From: Bacteroidota bacterium
Lineage (GTDB): Bacteria; Bacteroidota; Bacteroidia; Bacteroidales; VadinHA17
NCBI GenBank assembly: GCA_011050615.1
Contig: DRFJ01000037.1
Coordinates: 1 to 37,709 of the forward strand
DNA: 37,709 bases
Reading direction: 5' to 3'
Shown here one piece after another: positions 8,290 to 17,854 of the stretch. Below the pieces are notes generated by a model, which made no database searches, was not told the DNA's origin, and saw nothing but the letters and a program-made list of their open reading frames with translations. The first letter of the stretch is position 1, and the number at the start of each line of letters is the position of its first letter. Made by a program: the position numbers and the translations under genes.

Positions 8290-10830
8290 ATGAGAAAAAC
8301 AATCATTATTCTGGCACTGATATTACCAAGCTTTGTTTCAAGGGGGCAGGCTGAATATTATTTCCCTGGTGAAACAGTTTTTAACAATGAAATTACGAGC
8401 CCGTGGGAATTTCTCGGGTACGACGTAGGATCTCATCATACCCGCTATGATGTAATGGTTGAATACTTTAAGAAACTTGCCGATGAAAGTGAAAGGGTGA
8501 GGTTTGAGATTTTTGGTTACTCAGTGGAATTACGACCGCAAATAATTCTTACCATCACCTCACCTTCCAATTACGGGAATCTCGAAGACATAAGGCTTAA
8601 GCACCTTGAGCTTGCTTCCGGCACCGGATCCAAAACAGTTGATGAAGAGAATATTCCTTTGATTATCCAGCTTGGGTTTAATGTACATGGTAACGAGGCA
8701 AGTGGCGGGGAAGCCTCGCTGCTGACTGCATATTACCTTGCCGCAGCCGGGGGTGAGGAGATAAATACCATCCTTAACAATTCAGTAATTTTTATTGAGC
8801 CGGTTCTGAACCCCGATGGTCGTGACCGCTTTGCTGCCTGGGCCAATATGAACAGGAGCAAGCCGGCAAACGCCGATTCCAATGACCGTGAGCATAACGA
8901 AGCATGGCCTGGTGGAAGGACAAACCATTACTGGTTTGATCTTAACCGTGACTGGCTGCCTCTCTCACAGGTCGAGAGCAAAAACAGGGTAAAGAGATAT
9001 CATGAGTGGCTACCCAATGTAACTACCGACCATCATGAAATGGGTACCAACAGTACGTTTTTCTTCGAACCTACAAAGAAAGGTTCTGAGAATCCAATAA
9101 TAACAACTGAAAATTATGTTAAATTGAACAATCTTTTTGCCGGAGAATACTCAAAAGCCCTTAATGAGATTAATCACTATTATGATTCGGGACGATCCTT
9201 TGATAATTTATATCCCGGTTACGGCAGTTCATATGGTGATGTGCACGGAGGTCTTGCCATACTCTTTGAACAGGCTTCATCAAGAGGGCTGATGCAGGAA
9301 ACAGATATGGGTTACAGGCTGACTTATAGCCTTGGTATAATGAACCAGCTTTGTGCAGCTCTTACAACTGTACGCACGGCAATTAATAATCAATCCCTTC
9401 TCAATGATTATATGCGAAGGTTTTTCAGGGATGCCTTGGAAGAAGCAGAAAAAGACCCTGTGAAAGCCTATATTTTCGGTGACGTAAATGATAATAATAA
9501 ATCAAGATATTTTCTTGATCTTCTTCTAATGCATAATATAGAGGTAAGAAAAGTCAGCAAGGATATTTCAGCTAATGGTATTACATTCCCGGCCGGAAAA
9601 TCATGGTTTGTTCCCACAAAACAGAAACAATACAAGATGGTAAGAACTATGTTTGAAACAAGCCGGGGTCTCACTGACAGCCTGTTTTATGATGCTTCAG
9701 CCTGGGCCATGGTATATAGCTATGGAATACCCTTTGCCGGCCTGCAAGAGTCACCGGAGGGAGAAATAATAAGCAAACTACCCGAAGCAGAATATCTCAA
9801 ACCGCAGTTTAGCAGGTACGGTTATGTTTTCAACTGGTCAGACTATAATGCGGCCAGGGCACTTTATTTTCTGCAAAATAATGGTATCAGAACAAGAGCA
9901 TCATGGAATGAGTTCAGTATTGATTCCCCCGGGGGGCTGAAATACTACTCAAGAGGATCAGTATTTGTCCCTGTTCAGTACCAGGATATAAGTCCTGAAA
10001 TGGTACATAAGATTATCTCTGAAGCATCCGAAATGGCAGAAATAAGCATTGAGGCAGTAAGTGGCTCTGTAACGAAAGAAGGGCCATGGCTGGGGAATGG
10101 AAGTTTCAAAGTAATCAGGAAGCCTGGGGTGCTTTTGTTAACAGGAGGTAGTGTCAGTAGCTCAAGTGCAGGAGCACTCTGGCATTTCTTCGAAACAAAA
10201 TTGTCTATGCCTGTTACAAAAACAGATATAAACCTCTTTGGCAGGATTGACCTGAATGAATATAATACTCTTATTATGCCTTCCGGCTCATATACTGAAT
10301 TAACAGAACGAGACATAAACAGGGTAAATGAATGGGTAAGCAATGGGGGGAACCTGATTGCAATTTCTTATGCTTTCAGGTTCCTGGAAAACTCAAAAAT
10401 TGCAGGTATAAAATATGACAGCCGCAAACCTGAGATGAGTAAAGACAGGATTGATTACGACAAGATAAAGGCTGAGTCAGGAAAGCATTCAATAGGCGGT
10501 ATTTTTTGCCGTGCTGATCTTGATATCAGTCACCCCCTGGGCTTTGGTTATGCACACCGTGAGCTAACGGTCTACAGGAATCATACTCTCTTTGCAGAAA
10601 GGGATGAAGGCCCTGCCTCTAACATTGCCATTTACACTGATGATCCCCTGATAAGTGGTTTTTGCACAGATGAGAATATAGAGAAAATGAAGGGCAGCGT
10701 CAGTCTCTTATCATTGCCGAAAGGGAGAGGAAATATAGTTGTTTTTGTTGACGACCCGGTCTTCAGAGGTTGCTGGTATGGCACAAACAAACTGCTTATG
10801 AATGCTGTTTTTTTTGGACCGGGCATATAA
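8290..10830 (+). CDS. Secreted M14-family zinc carboxypeptidase with GATase1-like C-terminal domain
   Basis: The 846-residue protein has a signal peptide (MRKTIIILALILPSFVSRGQ). The M14 domain occupies about residues 45-370. Zinc ligands are H133 and E136 in NVHGNEASG and a His in TTDHHEMG (H249 by alignment). The catalytic Glu is E328 in AILFEQASS. NPDGRDR and DLNRDW are further family blocks. Residues about 600-720 (VLLLTGGSVSSSSAGALWHF, then LIMPSGSY) resemble a class I glutamine-amidotransferase-like fold seen in large Bacteroidota M14 proteins. It is expected to digest peptides in the periplasm or outside the cell. No C-terminal type IX secretion sorting domain is obvious. A terminator hairpin at 10954 lies downstream. 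Confidence 0.9.
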   Translation: MRKTIIILALILPSFVSRGQAEYYFPGETVFNNEITSPWEFLGYDVGSHHTRYDVMVEYFKKLADESERVRFEIFGYSVELRPQIILTITSPSNYGNLEDIRLKHLELASGTGSKTVDEENIPLIIQLGFNVHGNEASGGEASLLTAYYLAAAGGEEINTILNNSVIFIEPVLNPDGRDRFAAWANMNRSKPANADSNDREHNEAWPGGRTNHYWFDLNRDWLPLSQVESKNRVKRYHEWLPNVTTDHHEMGTNSTFFFEPTKKGSENPIITTENYVKLNNLFAGEYSKALNEINHYYDSGRSFDNLYPGYGSSYGDVHGGLAILFEQASSRGLMQETDMGYRLTYSLGIMNQLCAALTTVRTAINNQSLLNDYMRRFFRDALEEAEKDPVKAYIFGDVNDNNKSRYFLDLLLMHNIEVRKVSKDISANGITFPAGKSWFVPTKQKQYKMVRTMFETSRGLTDSLFYDASAWAMVYSYGIPFAGLQESPEGEIISKLPEAEYLKPQFSRYGYVFNWSDYNAARALYFLQNNGIRTRASWNEFSIDSPGGLKYYSRGSVFVPVQYQDISPEMVHKIISEASEMAEISIEAVSGSVTKEGPWLGNGSFKVIRKPGVLLLTGGSVSSSSAGALWHFFETKLSMPVTKTDINLFGRIDLNEYNTLIMPSGSYTELTERDINRVNEWVSNGGNLIAISYAFRFLENSKIAGIKYDSRKPEMSKDRIDYDKIKAESGKHSIGGIFCRADLDISHPLGFGYAHRELTVYRNHTLFAERDEGPASNIAIYTDDPLISGFCTDENIEKMKGSVSLLSLPKGRGNIVVFVDDPVFRGCWYGTNKLLMNAVFFGPGI

Positions 10831-10953
10831 TGCTCAATATATGAATTAGTGCCTCCATTCTCCTAATAGTTTTCTTGGGGGGAAAGTCCAAATTTCATAC
10901 TTACTGTTGAAAAATCCCAATGCGATAAATATATAACATCGTTAGCATAAAAA

Positions 10954-10978
10954 AAGAGTCCCGCGGAACGGGACTCTT
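10954..10978. terminator. Bidirectional intrinsic terminator
   Basis: The arms AAGAGTCCCG (10954-10963) and CGGGACTCTT (10969-10978) form a perfect 10-bp stem around the loop CGGAA. A runs lie before it and a T/A-rich stretch after it. It sits between the converging M14 peptidase gene and the lipoprotein that ends the bat cluster and can serve both. The remaining gap (10831-11097) also carries a CCAAAAA/TTTTTGG inverted repeat at about 10998-11016 and a possible 24-codon ORF at 11017-11091 on the plus strand. Confidence 0.75.
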
Positions 10979-11097
10979 AAAAACCAACCAACCTAACCAA
11001 AAAACCTAGTTTTTGGATGACCAATAATGAATTAAATCACATCAGTCATAATATAAACGAATGGGATCAAGAAAAGTTTTATAAAAAGTAATTTTTT

Positions 11098-11493
11098 TTA
11101 TTTATCCTCTATAGGCCCTTCAAGAATGATATCAACCGCGAGTTTTTTCTGTCCAGGATTCAAAATATAAACCTCGTAAGTTATTTTATCAGGTCCGATG
11201 TAAGTTGCGAATGTATAGTCCTGTTTCCCGGTTGTATATTCTTCGCCATTTATCATCACTGTTACTTCAGCATCCGGGTAGGCTTTCTCAAACCTGTGAT
11301 ATCCTGTTTCGTCCCCTGCTGCTATATTACCATAATTGTGGTTCCCGCCTCCCGTATCAACAAAGACATTGCTGAAATCCTGGTCCGTTATGTTTCTTAT
11401 CCTGACATCAGTGGGCCCTTCAGGAGTATGATTGGGTTTGGTGCATGAAAATGTGATTAGTGTAATACTGAGCAATACAATAAAATATCTCAT
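11098..11493 (-). CDS. Hypothetical lipoprotein at the end of the bat operon
   Basis: A 131-residue protein starting MRYFIVLLSITLITFSC, a clear lipoprotein signal with Cys at about 17. A longer reading from 11526 adds MSVLYRKKIPA before the signal and is less likely. The mature part (DVRIRNITDQDFSNVFVDTG, HNYGNIAAGDETGYHRF) looks like a single beta-sandwich domain. Similar short lipoproteins are common in Bacteroidota but I cannot give a function. It starts 54 bases after batE in the same direction and may be the last cistron of the operon. It is followed by the terminator at 10954. Confidence 0.7.
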   Translation of the reverse strand: MRYFIVLLSITLITFSCTKPNHTPEGPTDVRIRNITDQDFSNVFVDTGGGNHNYGNIAAGDETGYHRFEKAYPDAEVTVMINGEEYTTGKQDYTFATYIGPDKITYEVYILNPGQKKLAVDIILEGPIEDK

Positions 11494-11547
11494 CGCGGGT
11501 ATTTTTTTTCTGTAAAGTACAGACAAAAATATAATTAATATGGTTGC

Positions 11548-12321
11548 TCAGGGAATGATTTTTTTAACAAAATTCGCAGGCACCCACCCCACTGAACCAT
11601 CAGACAGTTTTATCTCGTACCATTCTCCCAGTTTATCTTGAATCTCTACCTTTGTGCCTTCGTGGATAACAAAGAGTTCATTCCCTCCTGTGCCCGGAGA
11701 GCTGGTGCCTGTAACAACCGGTTCAAAGACAATAGCTTCATTGTTATTTAATGTAAGCGATTTATTTGTCAGGGCCAGGGTGAAAGAAAGCAGGCTAATA
11801 AAAAATAAAATTATCGCAGTTGTGAATGACATTTTTTTCAGTTTGTACCTTGCGGAGAACAGAAAAACCGTAAGCATTATCAGTGAAAGGGCAAAACATA
11901 GAAGGCTTATCGACGCCCACACATTTATATGTAAAAGGAGGGAAAATATTTTAAACCACCTGACGAAAAAAATTTCAGGGATAACTTCGAGCCTGTCAAT
12001 GGTATATGTTCCGGCTATTACAAGATTGTACCGTACATCTTCATCCAAGGGTTTCAGGAGTAAGGCCTTTTCATAATTCAGTATGGCTGAAGGGATATCC
12101 CCTGCCTTAAAGGCTGCATTTCCGGCGTTGTAATAGAGTTTATACGAGGAAAAGCCGCTGGCTATTAATCTTTCAAAAATTTCCAGGGCTTCAGGAAAAT
12201 TATTATCCTGGTATTCTTTTAGGGCTTTTTCATAGAGAAGATTTCGCTCTTTTGTTTCCTGGGCCGTGAGACTCAGAAGAAATATTAATAAGCCGCCTAT
12301 CATTAATATGAGCCGTTTCAT
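11548..12321 (-). CDS. batE: BatE: TPR and SH3 domain membrane protein
   Basis: A 257-residue envelope protein. A signal or anchor (MKRLILMIGGLLIFLLSLTA) is followed by two or three TPR units (about 25-105, such as KLYYNAGNAAFKAGDIPSAI). Two membrane helices follow (about 133-157 and 165-185), then a C-terminal bacterial SH3 domain (EGTKVEIQDKLGEWYEIKL, GWVPANFVKKI). This order is that of Bacteroidetes BatE, the last of the BatA-E aerotolerance proteins. These are thought to form an envelope complex that helps cells survive oxygen or other envelope stress; the molecular role is not settled. It follows batD by 12 bases. Confidence 0.88.
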   Translation of the reverse strand: MKRLILMIGGLLIFLLSLTAQETKERNLLYEKALKEYQDNNFPEALEIFERLIASGFSSYKLYYNAGNAAFKAGDIPSAILNYEKALLLKPLDEDVRYNLVIAGTYTIDRLEVIPEIFFVRWFKIFSLLLHINVWASISLLCFALSLIMLTVFLFSARYKLKKMSFTTAIILFFISLLSFTLALTNKSLTLNNNEAIVFEPVVTGTSSPGTGGNELFVIHEGTKVEIQDKLGEWYEIKLSDGSVGWVPANFVKKIIP

Positions 12322-12333
12322 ACCTGCAGAATA

Positions 12334-14133
12334 TTATTTATTTTCAATGTCCTTAATAATTTTTTCAGCCTTCCTGTATATTTCATCAGCAGTGCTAATA
12401 TCTGAGTCGGGAGAATACTTTGAGTATTCACATTTGCTGATAACCTCATGCAAGTCAGCCACAGTATCACTGTCAGGTTTATTTTTGTCCAGGATACTTT
12501 TAACCGCCTCAATATTCAGCTCAGACAGCGGTATATTGTACTTATCGCTCAGGTAGCCCCATAAGGCTTTCAGTAGTTCGGAATAGAATCCTTCAGTATC
12601 TGAATTCTTCAGGCATTCAGCAGCAAGCTTCAGTCTCCTTGCTGCAAGCCCTGCCGCCTTCCTGTTTCTTACTCTTGCTATATCTGAATTTCTTTTTATC
12701 TGCTCTCGCCTCAATACTATCAATATAAAGAAAAGAAGCAGTATTCCCGGATATGAATACAGGAAAGGATTGCTTTTTAAAAGTATTTTCTTACCTGATC
12801 TGAAAATCGTTTTGCCAGTTTTTATATACCTGATATCCCGTCCCAGGAATCTCACGTTTTCTTTTGACACACCGCCATAGACACGGGTTCCCTCTTCTCC
12901 TTCGTCTCCTTGCAAGGCTGTAAATTTTTGCTCTTCTGTTCTCAGTGTACGGTATTGACCTGATGAAGGATCGAAGTAACTAAAATTTATGGGAGGAATT
13001 GTAAATTCACCATGATATCGTGGAATCAGGACATATTCGAATACTCGTGATCCTGATGTCCCGGATGCAGAAATGCTTAAATCAGAATTGACTTTGGGTT
13101 CATATATTTCGATATCCGGTGGCAGGTTCAGATCAGGTGCTGCCATAAGTTTAAGGTTACCCTTCCCCTGCAGTATCATTCTGTATGTCAAGGCATTATT
13201 TACACTAACCGTATCGGCGCTCAGTTCAGACCTGACAGAAAAATTACCCACGGCACCATCAAAACCTTCAGGGGCACCTTCCGGGAGTGGTTTCACCTTT
13301 ATTTCCAGAGGAAGGGTGGCTATCATTTTCGGGACTGTGGCAAATGTCGAAAAGAAATCTCCAAAGAAAGGGTCATTGGAACGCGATTTTTGCTGGAGCA
13401 ATACAGTCAGGCTGGCAGGATCAATTGATATGGTTCCAGTTCTCTGGGGATATAAAAGAAATCGTTGCAAGATCCCCGTACCGTAAATGCTACCATTTAC
13501 ATTCTCTCTTTCAAGAGCCCTCAGCGGGGGTGTTTCAAGATCTTCCTTCAGAAAACTCTGGAAATCGGGATATTTTACTTCCTGTATACCTGAGATATTA
13601 ACGCGTGAATATATTTTCAGGCTGGCAACCAGGTGTTCGCCTAAATATACTTCCCTCTTGTTTACCAGCAGTCTGACATAAAGATCGGATGCACTGACAG
13701 ACTGCCCTCCTGCACCTCCTCCCTGTGTATCATCCTGCCGGCTCACTGCCTGGTCTTCTCTTACAACTTCAATTTCTACTGACTCAGAAAGATAGTCTTC
13801 ATTTTTCACTCTGTACTTTGCCGGCGGAATGGTAAATTTCCCTTCCTTGTTTGACTGTAGATAATAGGTATAGGTGTTTGAAATAGTTGACGTTACCTTT
13901 CCGTTTATTATTTGTGTGCTCTGGCTAAATGAAGTTTGAGGTCCGGAAAGAACATAGAAGTCTTTAATTTCAGGTGCCTCAAATTCCCCGCTTCTTGAAT
14001 TAACTGTCCAGCTGAGCCTGAACTGTTCTCCTACAGCAACAAAAGCGGGAGCATCCACTGTAAGTGTTACATCCTGTGAAAACAGGCCGTAAGCATAAAG
14101 TAACTGTACTAATATTATAATTATCTTCCTCAT
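12334..14133 (-). CDS. batD: BatD: oxygen-tolerance membrane protein
   Basis: A 599-residue protein of the BatD family. It has a signal peptide (MRKIIIILVQLLYAYGLFSQ) and repeated Ig-like extracellular domains (ARFVGEQF-type start: APAFVAVGEQFRLSWTVN; then DLYVRLLVNKREVYLGEHLV; then SVRSELSADTVSVNNALTYR). One membrane helix follows at about residues 455-473 (YSYPGILLLFFILIVLR). The cytoplasmic tail is helical and resembles the tail of the protein at 16889 (LLKALWGYLSDKYNIPLSEL). It probably presents a large periplasmic scaffold to BatA/BatB. It lies six bases after batC. The length is normal for the family. Confidence 0.9.
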   Translation of the reverse strand: MRKIIIILVQLLYAYGLFSQDVTLTVDAPAFVAVGEQFRLSWTVNSRSGEFEAPEIKDFYVLSGPQTSFSQSTQIINGKVTSTISNTYTYYLQSNKEGKFTIPPAKYRVKNEDYLSESVEIEVVREDQAVSRQDDTQGGGAGGQSVSASDLYVRLLVNKREVYLGEHLVASLKIYSRVNISGIQEVKYPDFQSFLKEDLETPPLRALERENVNGSIYGTGILQRFLLYPQRTGTISIDPASLTVLLQQKSRSNDPFFGDFFSTFATVPKMIATLPLEIKVKPLPEGAPEGFDGAVGNFSVRSELSADTVSVNNALTYRMILQGKGNLKLMAAPDLNLPPDIEIYEPKVNSDLSISASGTSGSRVFEYVLIPRYHGEFTIPPINFSYFDPSSGQYRTLRTEEQKFTALQGDEGEEGTRVYGGVSKENVRFLGRDIRYIKTGKTIFRSGKKILLKSNPFLYSYPGILLLFFILIVLRREQIKRNSDIARVRNRKAAGLAARRLKLAAECLKNSDTEGFYSELLKALWGYLSDKYNIPLSELNIEAVKSILDKNKPDSDTVADLHEVISKCEYSKYSPDSDISTADEIYRKAEKIIKDIENK

Positions 14134-14139
14134 CTGTCA

Positions 14140-14868
14140 CTACCAATTTTTTACAGTTTTTACCCTGGTTCTGGCGGCCTTTTCTTTTTTCACTTTTTCC
14201 TGTACTTCTTTCTCATTTTCGGCCAGTGCCTGCAACAATCTTTCCGCATCTTCTTTTGACATCTGCTGCTGGTTTAGCTGCTGATCCTGTTCATCCTGTT
14301 GATCATTCTGCTCTTGCTCCTGCTGCTGGTCTTCATTTTCATCCGACCCTGACTGCTGGTCGTCCGGCTTATCCCTGTCACTATCCTGCTGAGAGTTTTT
14401 ATCCTGTTGTGGCTGCTGCTGTTCTTTCAAGAGATCCTGTGCATAAGCAAGGTTATATTTTGCTTCTCTATTACCGGGTTCATTTCTAAGTGCATTCTTA
14501 TATGCCTCAATGCTCTCCTCAATTTTGCCGGATTTGAGAAGTGAATTACCCATATTATAATATGAATCTGCCAGGATCTTCTTATTCAGTTCCTGCCCGG
14601 AAAGCTGGCTGAAATTATCAACGGCTTCGTCATATTTTTCCTGTTTATAGAGGGCATCACCCAGATTGAATATTGCCTTGTTGAATGACGGATCAGCATC
14701 GATAGCTCTCCGGTAGAACATTTCCGAATCATGGAACTTGCTTTCAGAATAATCCCTGTTCCCCTGCCTTGTGTATTTTTTATGCTTCTGGGCATTTACA
14801 GTAGTAACAGGACAAAAGACTATAGCAATAGCCATCAATATTTTATATACCGATTTATACCCGTACAT
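14140..14868 (-). CDS. batC: BatC: TPR protein with Q/D-rich segment
   Basis: A 242-residue exported protein: signal peptide (KILMAIAIVFCPVTTVNAQ), then three to four TPR repeats (about 30-150, such as NKAIFNLGDALYKQEKYDEA and DSYYNMGNSLLKSGKIEESI). A long low-complexity segment rich in Gln, Asp and Glu follows (about 153-206). The end is a charged coiled-coil-like helix (DAERLLQALAENEKEVQEKV). This is the usual BatC plan. The first 14 bases overlap the end of batB, which argues for translational coupling. TPRs probably mediate assembly with the VWA proteins BatA and BatB. The low-complexity segment is fast evolving and should vary between strains. Confidence 0.88.
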   Translation of the reverse strand: MYGYKSVYKILMAIAIVFCPVTTVNAQKHKKYTRQGNRDYSESKFHDSEMFYRRAIDADPSFNKAIFNLGDALYKQEKYDEAVDNFSQLSGQELNKKILADSYYNMGNSLLKSGKIEESIEAYKNALRNEPGNREAKYNLAYAQDLLKEQQQPQQDKNSQQDSDRDKPDDQQSGSDENEDQQQEQEQNDQQDEQDQQLNQQQMSKEDAERLLQALAENEKEVQEKVKKEKAARTRVKTVKNW

Positions 14869-15895
14869 CGTATAGTTTTATTTTGCTTAATTTTCTGTTT
14901 TTACGTTCCATTATCAGTATATCGAGCACAAGGATTATGAGGGCCATAGCTGCAAGAATCTGGAATTGCTCATCATATTCCGTATAGATTGTTCCCTCAA
15001 GTTCCTGTTGTTTCATACTGCTAATTTCGTTAAATATTGTGTTAAGACCAATGTTTGTATTGCTGGCCTTCACATATTTACCCCCCGTAGCGAAAGCTAT
15101 CTCCTGCAGAATTTTTTCATCGAGCCTTGTAATAACGGTATTTCCTTCATTATCCCTGAGATAATCTCTGCGTCCGTTACCACCCACAGGTACTGGTACT
15201 CCGGAAGTTGAGCCTATGCCAATTGTATGGATAATAACTCCTTTTTCTGCTGCCTGCTCAGCCAGGGGTAAAGGATCATCCTCATGATTCTCCCCGTCTG
15301 TAATAATTATAAGAGCCTTACTCTCATCCATTTCGGGACTGAAGGAACTTATACCCAGGTTTATTGCTGAAGCAATTGAGGTGCCCTGTTTTGGTACTAT
15401 ACCCGGGCTTATGGATGACAGGAACATTTTTGCTGAGATATAGTCTGTAGTAACGGGTATCTGAGTATAGGCATCACCGGCAAAGACGATCAGTCCTATT
15501 TTATCATCCTGTAGCCTGTCGACCAGGCTGGATATTGCCTGCTTGGCCCGTTCAAGCCTGTTGGGTTGAATATCTTCTGCCATCATTGAGTTGCTTACAT
15601 CAAGAGCAATAATAACTTCCACTCCTTCCCTTTTTACCTCTTCCAGTTTTGATCCGAACTGAGGCCGGGCAAGTAAGAATATTACCAGGATTAAGGCCAT
15701 TAACCGGAAAAAAAACTTAAGGTTCTTCCTGAAAAATGAAAATTCAGGGATAAGGCCTCTTATGAGAGTTTGCTCTCCTGCCGACTTGATTTTCTTTTTT
15801 GTTTGCCAGGTATTAAAAACCATAAGGGCAATCAATACCGGTAATAACAGCAAGAGGTACAGATACTCGGGATTATGGAATTTAAACAGTTGCAT
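14855..15895 (-). CDS. batB: BatB: VWA-domain membrane protein
   Basis: A 346-residue protein with two N-terminal membrane helices (about 10-27 and 60-77), a von Willebrand factor A domain (about 92-300) and one C-terminal helix (FQILAAMALIILVLDILIME). The MIDAS metal site is intact: DVSNS at 99-103, the Thr in KQGTSIASAI and the Asp in IITDGENHEDD. This is the BatA/BatB topology, with the VWA domain on the outer face of the inner membrane. It starts eight bases after batA and overlaps batC by 14. I call it BatB rather than BatA from its position and its slightly larger length. Confidence 0.9.
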   Translation of the reverse strand: MQLFKFHNPEYLYLLLLLPVLIALMVFNTWQTKKKIKSAGEQTLIRGLIPEFSFFRKNLKFFFRLMALILVIFLLARPQFGSKLEEVKREGVEVIIALDVSNSMMAEDIQPNRLERAKQAISSLVDRLQDDKIGLIVFAGDAYTQIPVTTDYISAKMFLSSISPGIVPKQGTSIASAINLGISSFSPEMDESKALIIITDGENHEDDPLPLAEQAAEKGVIIHTIGIGSTSGVPVPVGGNGRRDYLRDNEGNTVITRLDEKILQEIAFATGGKYVKASNTNIGLNTIFNEISSMKQQELEGTIYTEYDEQFQILAAMALIILVLDILIMERKNRKLSKIKLYDVRV

Positions 15896-15903
15896 ATTTT
15901 ATC

Positions 15904-16896
15904 CTATATATATCTCCTTAACAATGTATATCTAAGAATTATTTCAAGTAACAACAAGCCAGTCATAATAAGCGCCAGGGGCATATACTCTTCTCTTCTC
16001 CTGCTGAATTCCTGCACATTTATCTTTGACTTCTCCAGCTGGTCAATCTCCCGGTATATTTTATCAAGACTCTCATTATCGGTTGCCCTGTAATATTTAC
16101 CACCGGTCATATCTGCAATTTCCCGCAATACTTCCTCGTCTATTTCCACCTGCATGTTCCGGTAACGTATACCTGCTGGTGTCTGAACAGGGTAAGGAGC
16201 CACTCCCCTGCTTCCAACACCTACGGTATATACTCTTATACCCATTGTTCTGGCTATTTCTGCAGCAGTAACCGGGGCTATTTCCCCCATGTTATTCACT
16301 CCATCTGTTAGCAGTATTATAACCTTGCTTTTTGCATCTGAATCTTTTATCCTGTTAACTGCGGTAGCCAGACCAAGCCCGATGGCAGTACCATCCTCAA
16401 TCATACCGCTCTGCATTTCACGCATCAGGTTGATCAATACGGCGTGATCGGTAGTCAGCGGGCACTGGGTAAAACTTTCACCGCTGAATATTACAAGACC
16501 CATTCTGTCATAAGGTCTTCCGCTTATAAATTCTGTGGCCACATTCCTGGCTGCCTCCAGCCTGTCGGGTTTAAAGTCTCTGGCCAGCATGCTGCTGCTG
16601 ATATCCATGGCAAAAACAATATCTATCCCCTCGGTGGATACATCTTCCCAGTAATCGGTTGATTGCGGACGGGCAATAATTATGATCAGTATTGCAATTA
16701 TTATCATCCTGAAAGCAAATAAAAGGTGCCGGAGATAGAATCGTGCAGACTTAGGCATATCACTAAGCCGCTGTACTGAACTGAAGGTCAACGATGGTGA
16801 AGTTTTATGCTGCCTCAGAATATAGAAGATCACCATCAGCGGTATAATAAGGAGCAGCCAGAGGTAGCCGGGATTCGCAAAAGTTATATTAATCAT
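15904..16896 (-). CDS. batA: BatA: VWA-domain membrane protein
   Basis: A 330-residue homologue of BatB. N-terminal helices lie at about 10-27 and 58-75. The VWA domain spans about 90-290 and the last helix is PLALIMTGLLLLEIILRYTL. The MIDAS motif is DISSS at 98-102, with Thr in EDGTAIGLG and Asp in LLTDGVNNMG. BatA is thought to act with MoxR, which may remodel or insert metal in VWA proteins, and with BatB. It overlaps the preceding gene (16889) by eight bases. The two VWA genes are tandem duplicates of an ancient split, kept in all Bacteroidetes bat operons. Confidence 0.9.
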   Translation of the reverse strand: MINITFANPGYLWLLLIIPLMVIFYILRQHKTSPSLTFSSVQRLSDMPKSARFYLRHLLFAFRMIIIAILIIIIARPQSTDYWEDVSTEGIDIVFAMDISSSMLARDFKPDRLEAARNVATEFISGRPYDRMGLVIFSGESFTQCPLTTDHAVLINLMREMQSGMIEDGTAIGLGLATAVNRIKDSDAKSKVIILLTDGVNNMGEIAPVTAAEIARTMGIRVYTVGVGSRGVAPYPVQTPAGIRYRNMQVEIDEEVLREIADMTGGKYYRATDNESLDKIYREIDQLEKSKINVQEFSRRREEYMPLALIMTGLLLLEIILRYTLLRRYI

Positions 16897-17854
16897 CCGT
16901 TACCTCCTTTCCTTTACTTTCTGTATCTGTCTCGTGCTGGTATGTGGCCCTGACAAATTCCCTGGCATCTGATATGGCTGACTTGTTGGTTTGAGCATCA
17001 TGTTTATACCTGGCAAACTTTGCAAGGTCAGCATTCTGTAAAACTGTTTTCAGCCTTGGCAACTGATCTTTCTCAATATCTTTACTGCCTGTCCCGGCAA
17101 GTATTTCTTCAGATGTCATCTCGAGGGCTCGTATGTTGTATCTTATCTCAATGTAGTATCTCAGTATCTCTGTCAGTTCGGTATAATATTCCTTAATTTT
17201 TCCTTCCTGCCATAAGCCCTTGCGCTCAAGCTTATCAAGTTTCCTGAAAGTAATTATATGTATAGGTTCATCGGGTTTAGGAGGCCCTGCCTGTTCCGGC
17301 TGTTTCTTTCTGCGCGGAAGGTACTTATATGCTAAATATGAGGCAATAAGGACGGCAATTGCAAGAAAGACCCATGGTAATATTTCGCCGGCACCGTATC
17401 CAACTTTTTCAGGGCCGGCAATATCAAAAATCACATCCGTTGAATCAGGAGGTGTGATATCCACCCTTTTTACGCGAAGCGGGACATAGTCACTATAGAA
17501 CCTCCTTTTACCCTGCCTGGTTTCATATTCCAGGTAAAATGGCGGTATCTGGTAATAACCCGTATCAAATGATGTAATAATATAACTTTTCCGGAGAATC
17601 ATCTCCCCGGATTTATCAAAAGAAGTATCTATTTCACTCTGGGATATTATTTCAATGTTCCTGTACAATGTATCCCTGTACTCCGGCATTATCAGTTCAA
17701 GACCGGGAGCTTGTCTCACTGTTACTGTATATTGAACCTGGTCGCCCAGGTAGATATCCGTCGAATCCAGTGCGGCTTTTACCCTTACATCCTGAGCAGA
17801 TAAATTCAGGCTTAAAATAAGGAGTAATATATATAAAAATGATTTTCTCATCAT
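16889..17854 (-). CDS. BatD-like single-pass membrane protein of the bat operon
   Basis: A 321-residue protein: signal peptide (MMRKSFLYILLLILSLNLSAQ), a BatD-like Ig domain (VRVKAALDSTDIYLGDQVQY), one membrane helix (about 157-175, EILPWVFLAIAVLIASYLAY), a basic Pro-rich linker (RRKKQPEQAGPPKPDEP) and a helical cytoplasmic tail. The tail (LTEILRYYIEIRYNIRALEM, then DLAKFARYKHD) resembles DUF4381-type and BatD tails. It starts within the end of the DUF58 gene (ATGA-type four-base overlap) and overlaps batA, so all three are coupled. The role is unknown but it is a constant member of Bacteroidetes bat operons. Confidence 0.8.
   Translation of the reverse strand: MMRKSFLYILLLILSLNLSAQDVRVKAALDSTDIYLGDQVQYTVTVRQAPGLELIMPEYRDTLYRNIEIISQSEIDTSFDKSGEMILRKSYIITSFDTGYYQIPPFYLEYETRQGKRRFYSDYVPLRVKRVDITPPDSTDVIFDIAGPEKVGYGAGEILPWVFLAIAVLIASYLAYKYLPRRKKQPEQAGPPKPDEPIHIITFRKLDKLERKGLWQEGKIKEYYTELTEILRYYIEIRYNIRALEMTSEEILAGTGSKDIEKDQLPRLKTVLQNADLAKFARYKHDAQTNKSAISDAREFVRATYQHETDTESKGKEVTDD

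Noticed and set aside
14293-14420. Short repeated CTG/TGC tracts as a DNA repeat element
   Set aside because: They are codons for the Gln/Asp-rich segment of BatC, a normal feature of that protein.
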